A stretch of DNA of 64,000 nt from Sphingobium sp. (lineage in GTDB: Bacteria; Pseudomonadota; Alphaproteobacteria; Sphingomonadales; Sphingomonadaceae), in the NCBI GenBank assembly GCA_023266575.1, contig JAHFPV010000004.1:1-64000 (forward strand), read 5' to 3'. Positions 63,870 to 64,000 of the stretch are shown here, piece after piece. Position numbers and translations under genes: made by a program. Numbering within the stretch: position 1 is the stretch's first letter; the number at the start of each line of letters is the position of its first letter. The notes beneath the pieces were generated by a model. It worked only from the letters and a program-made list of their open reading frames with translations. It made no database searches and had not been told where the DNA came from.

Positions 63870-64000
63870 GCCGCTTCGTTCGTCTGGGCGAAACCGATCG
63901 CCCCGCCATCACCGTGCATGTCGATGGTGCGCCCGTCGAGGCGTTGGAGGGTGACACGTTGATGGTCGCGCTGCTGAGCCAGGGCGGCGTGCTGCGCCAG
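63866..64000 (+). CDS. (2Fe-2S)-binding protein, partial, runs off the right edge
   Basis: The first 45 codons of a protein read MSRFVRLGETDRPAITVHVD and onward, with the small beta-grasp opening HVDGAPVEALEGDTLMVALL. This resembles the short (2Fe-2S) subunit (HcnA/OoxA/SoxA-alpha-like) of multi-subunit FAD dehydrogenases for opines, hydroxyproline or sarcosine-type substrates. ATG overlaps the ATPase stop (ATGA), so it belongs to the operon. Cluster cysteines would lie beyond the edge, so the family call is provisional. Confidence 0.6.
   Translation, partial: MSRFVRLGETDRPAITVHVDGAPVEALEGDTLMVALLSQGGVLRQ

Overview
The window looks like a chromosomal accessory region of a sphingomonad (Alphaproteobacteria; Sphingobium/Novosphingobium/Sphingopyxis type). 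The evidence is the high GC content, several large TonB-dependent receptors, a gene set matching the lignin-aromatic catabolism known from Sphingobium sp. SYK-6 and Novosphingobium (LigM-type tetrahydrofolate-dependent O-demethylase, ADP-forming feruloyl-CoA synthetase, feruloyl-CoA hydratase/lyase, lignostilbene dioxygenase), and intergenic palindromes typical of sphingomonads. I saw no rRNA, tRNA, CRISPR array or insertion sequence.

Layout. 0.4-6.6 kb: a czcCBA-type divalent-metal efflux operon with a small His-rich leading gene (minus strand). 6.8-16.5 kb: a sugar-acid block with KdgD-type dehydratase, LysR regulator, exported type-B esterase, a large Tat-exported protein of unknown function, a glucarate-type MFS carrier and a TonB receptor. 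16.6-30.4 kb: a catabolic block with a second TonB receptor, a lignostilbene dioxygenase-like enzyme, an NmrA-like protein/PQQ-cytochrome dehydrogenase/GMC oxidoreductase operon, an NTF2-fold protein, an SDR/VAO-type flavoprotein/cytochrome c/Tat protein operon, and feruloyl-CoA hydratase/lyase. 30.5-38.3 kb: a MetE-like methyltransferase, a second NTF2-fold protein, an IclR regulator, LigM with an alpha/beta hydrolase, and a divergent metF-purU-folD-folB operon that can recycle 5-methyl-THF. 38.3-48.2 kb: an aromatic-acid MFS carrier, a Bcr/CflA-type exporter, two MarR regulators, two more NTF2-fold proteins, an SDR, a DUF3237 protein, feruloyl-CoA synthetase and an aldehyde dehydrogenase. 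48.3-52.1 kb: a metal-related DUF4198/HupE/acyltransferase operon. 52.4-56.6 kb: siderophore receptor, PepSY protein and a D-2-hydroxyacid dehydrogenase. 56.7-64 kb: a tightly coupled operon of FAD oxidoreductase, oligopeptide-type ABC importer and a (2Fe-2S) protein running off the right edge.

How the genes connect. Two operator families appear to tie the central 30 kb together. A 12-bp palindrome, TAACGATCGTTA (four exact copies, plus two copies of one variant), lies before the catabolic TonB receptor, the lignostilbene dioxygenase, the NmrA/PQQ/GMC operon and its divergent NTF2 gene, the SDR/VAO/cytochrome operon, the Bcr/CflA carrier, and the divergent NTF2 pair. A second motif, ATTGT-N11-ACAAT, lies before feruloyl-CoA synthetase, the MarR/aldehyde dehydrogenase pair, feruloyl-CoA hydratase/lyase and the aromatic-acid MFS carrier. 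My reading is a coordinated route: a diaryl or phenylpropanoid lignin fragment is imported, its side chain oxidised, a stilbene formed and cleaved to aromatic aldehydes, ferulate and vanillin processed, and the methoxyl group removed through tetrahydrofolate. Enzyme families and operators are read from the sequence; substrate and pathway order are inference.
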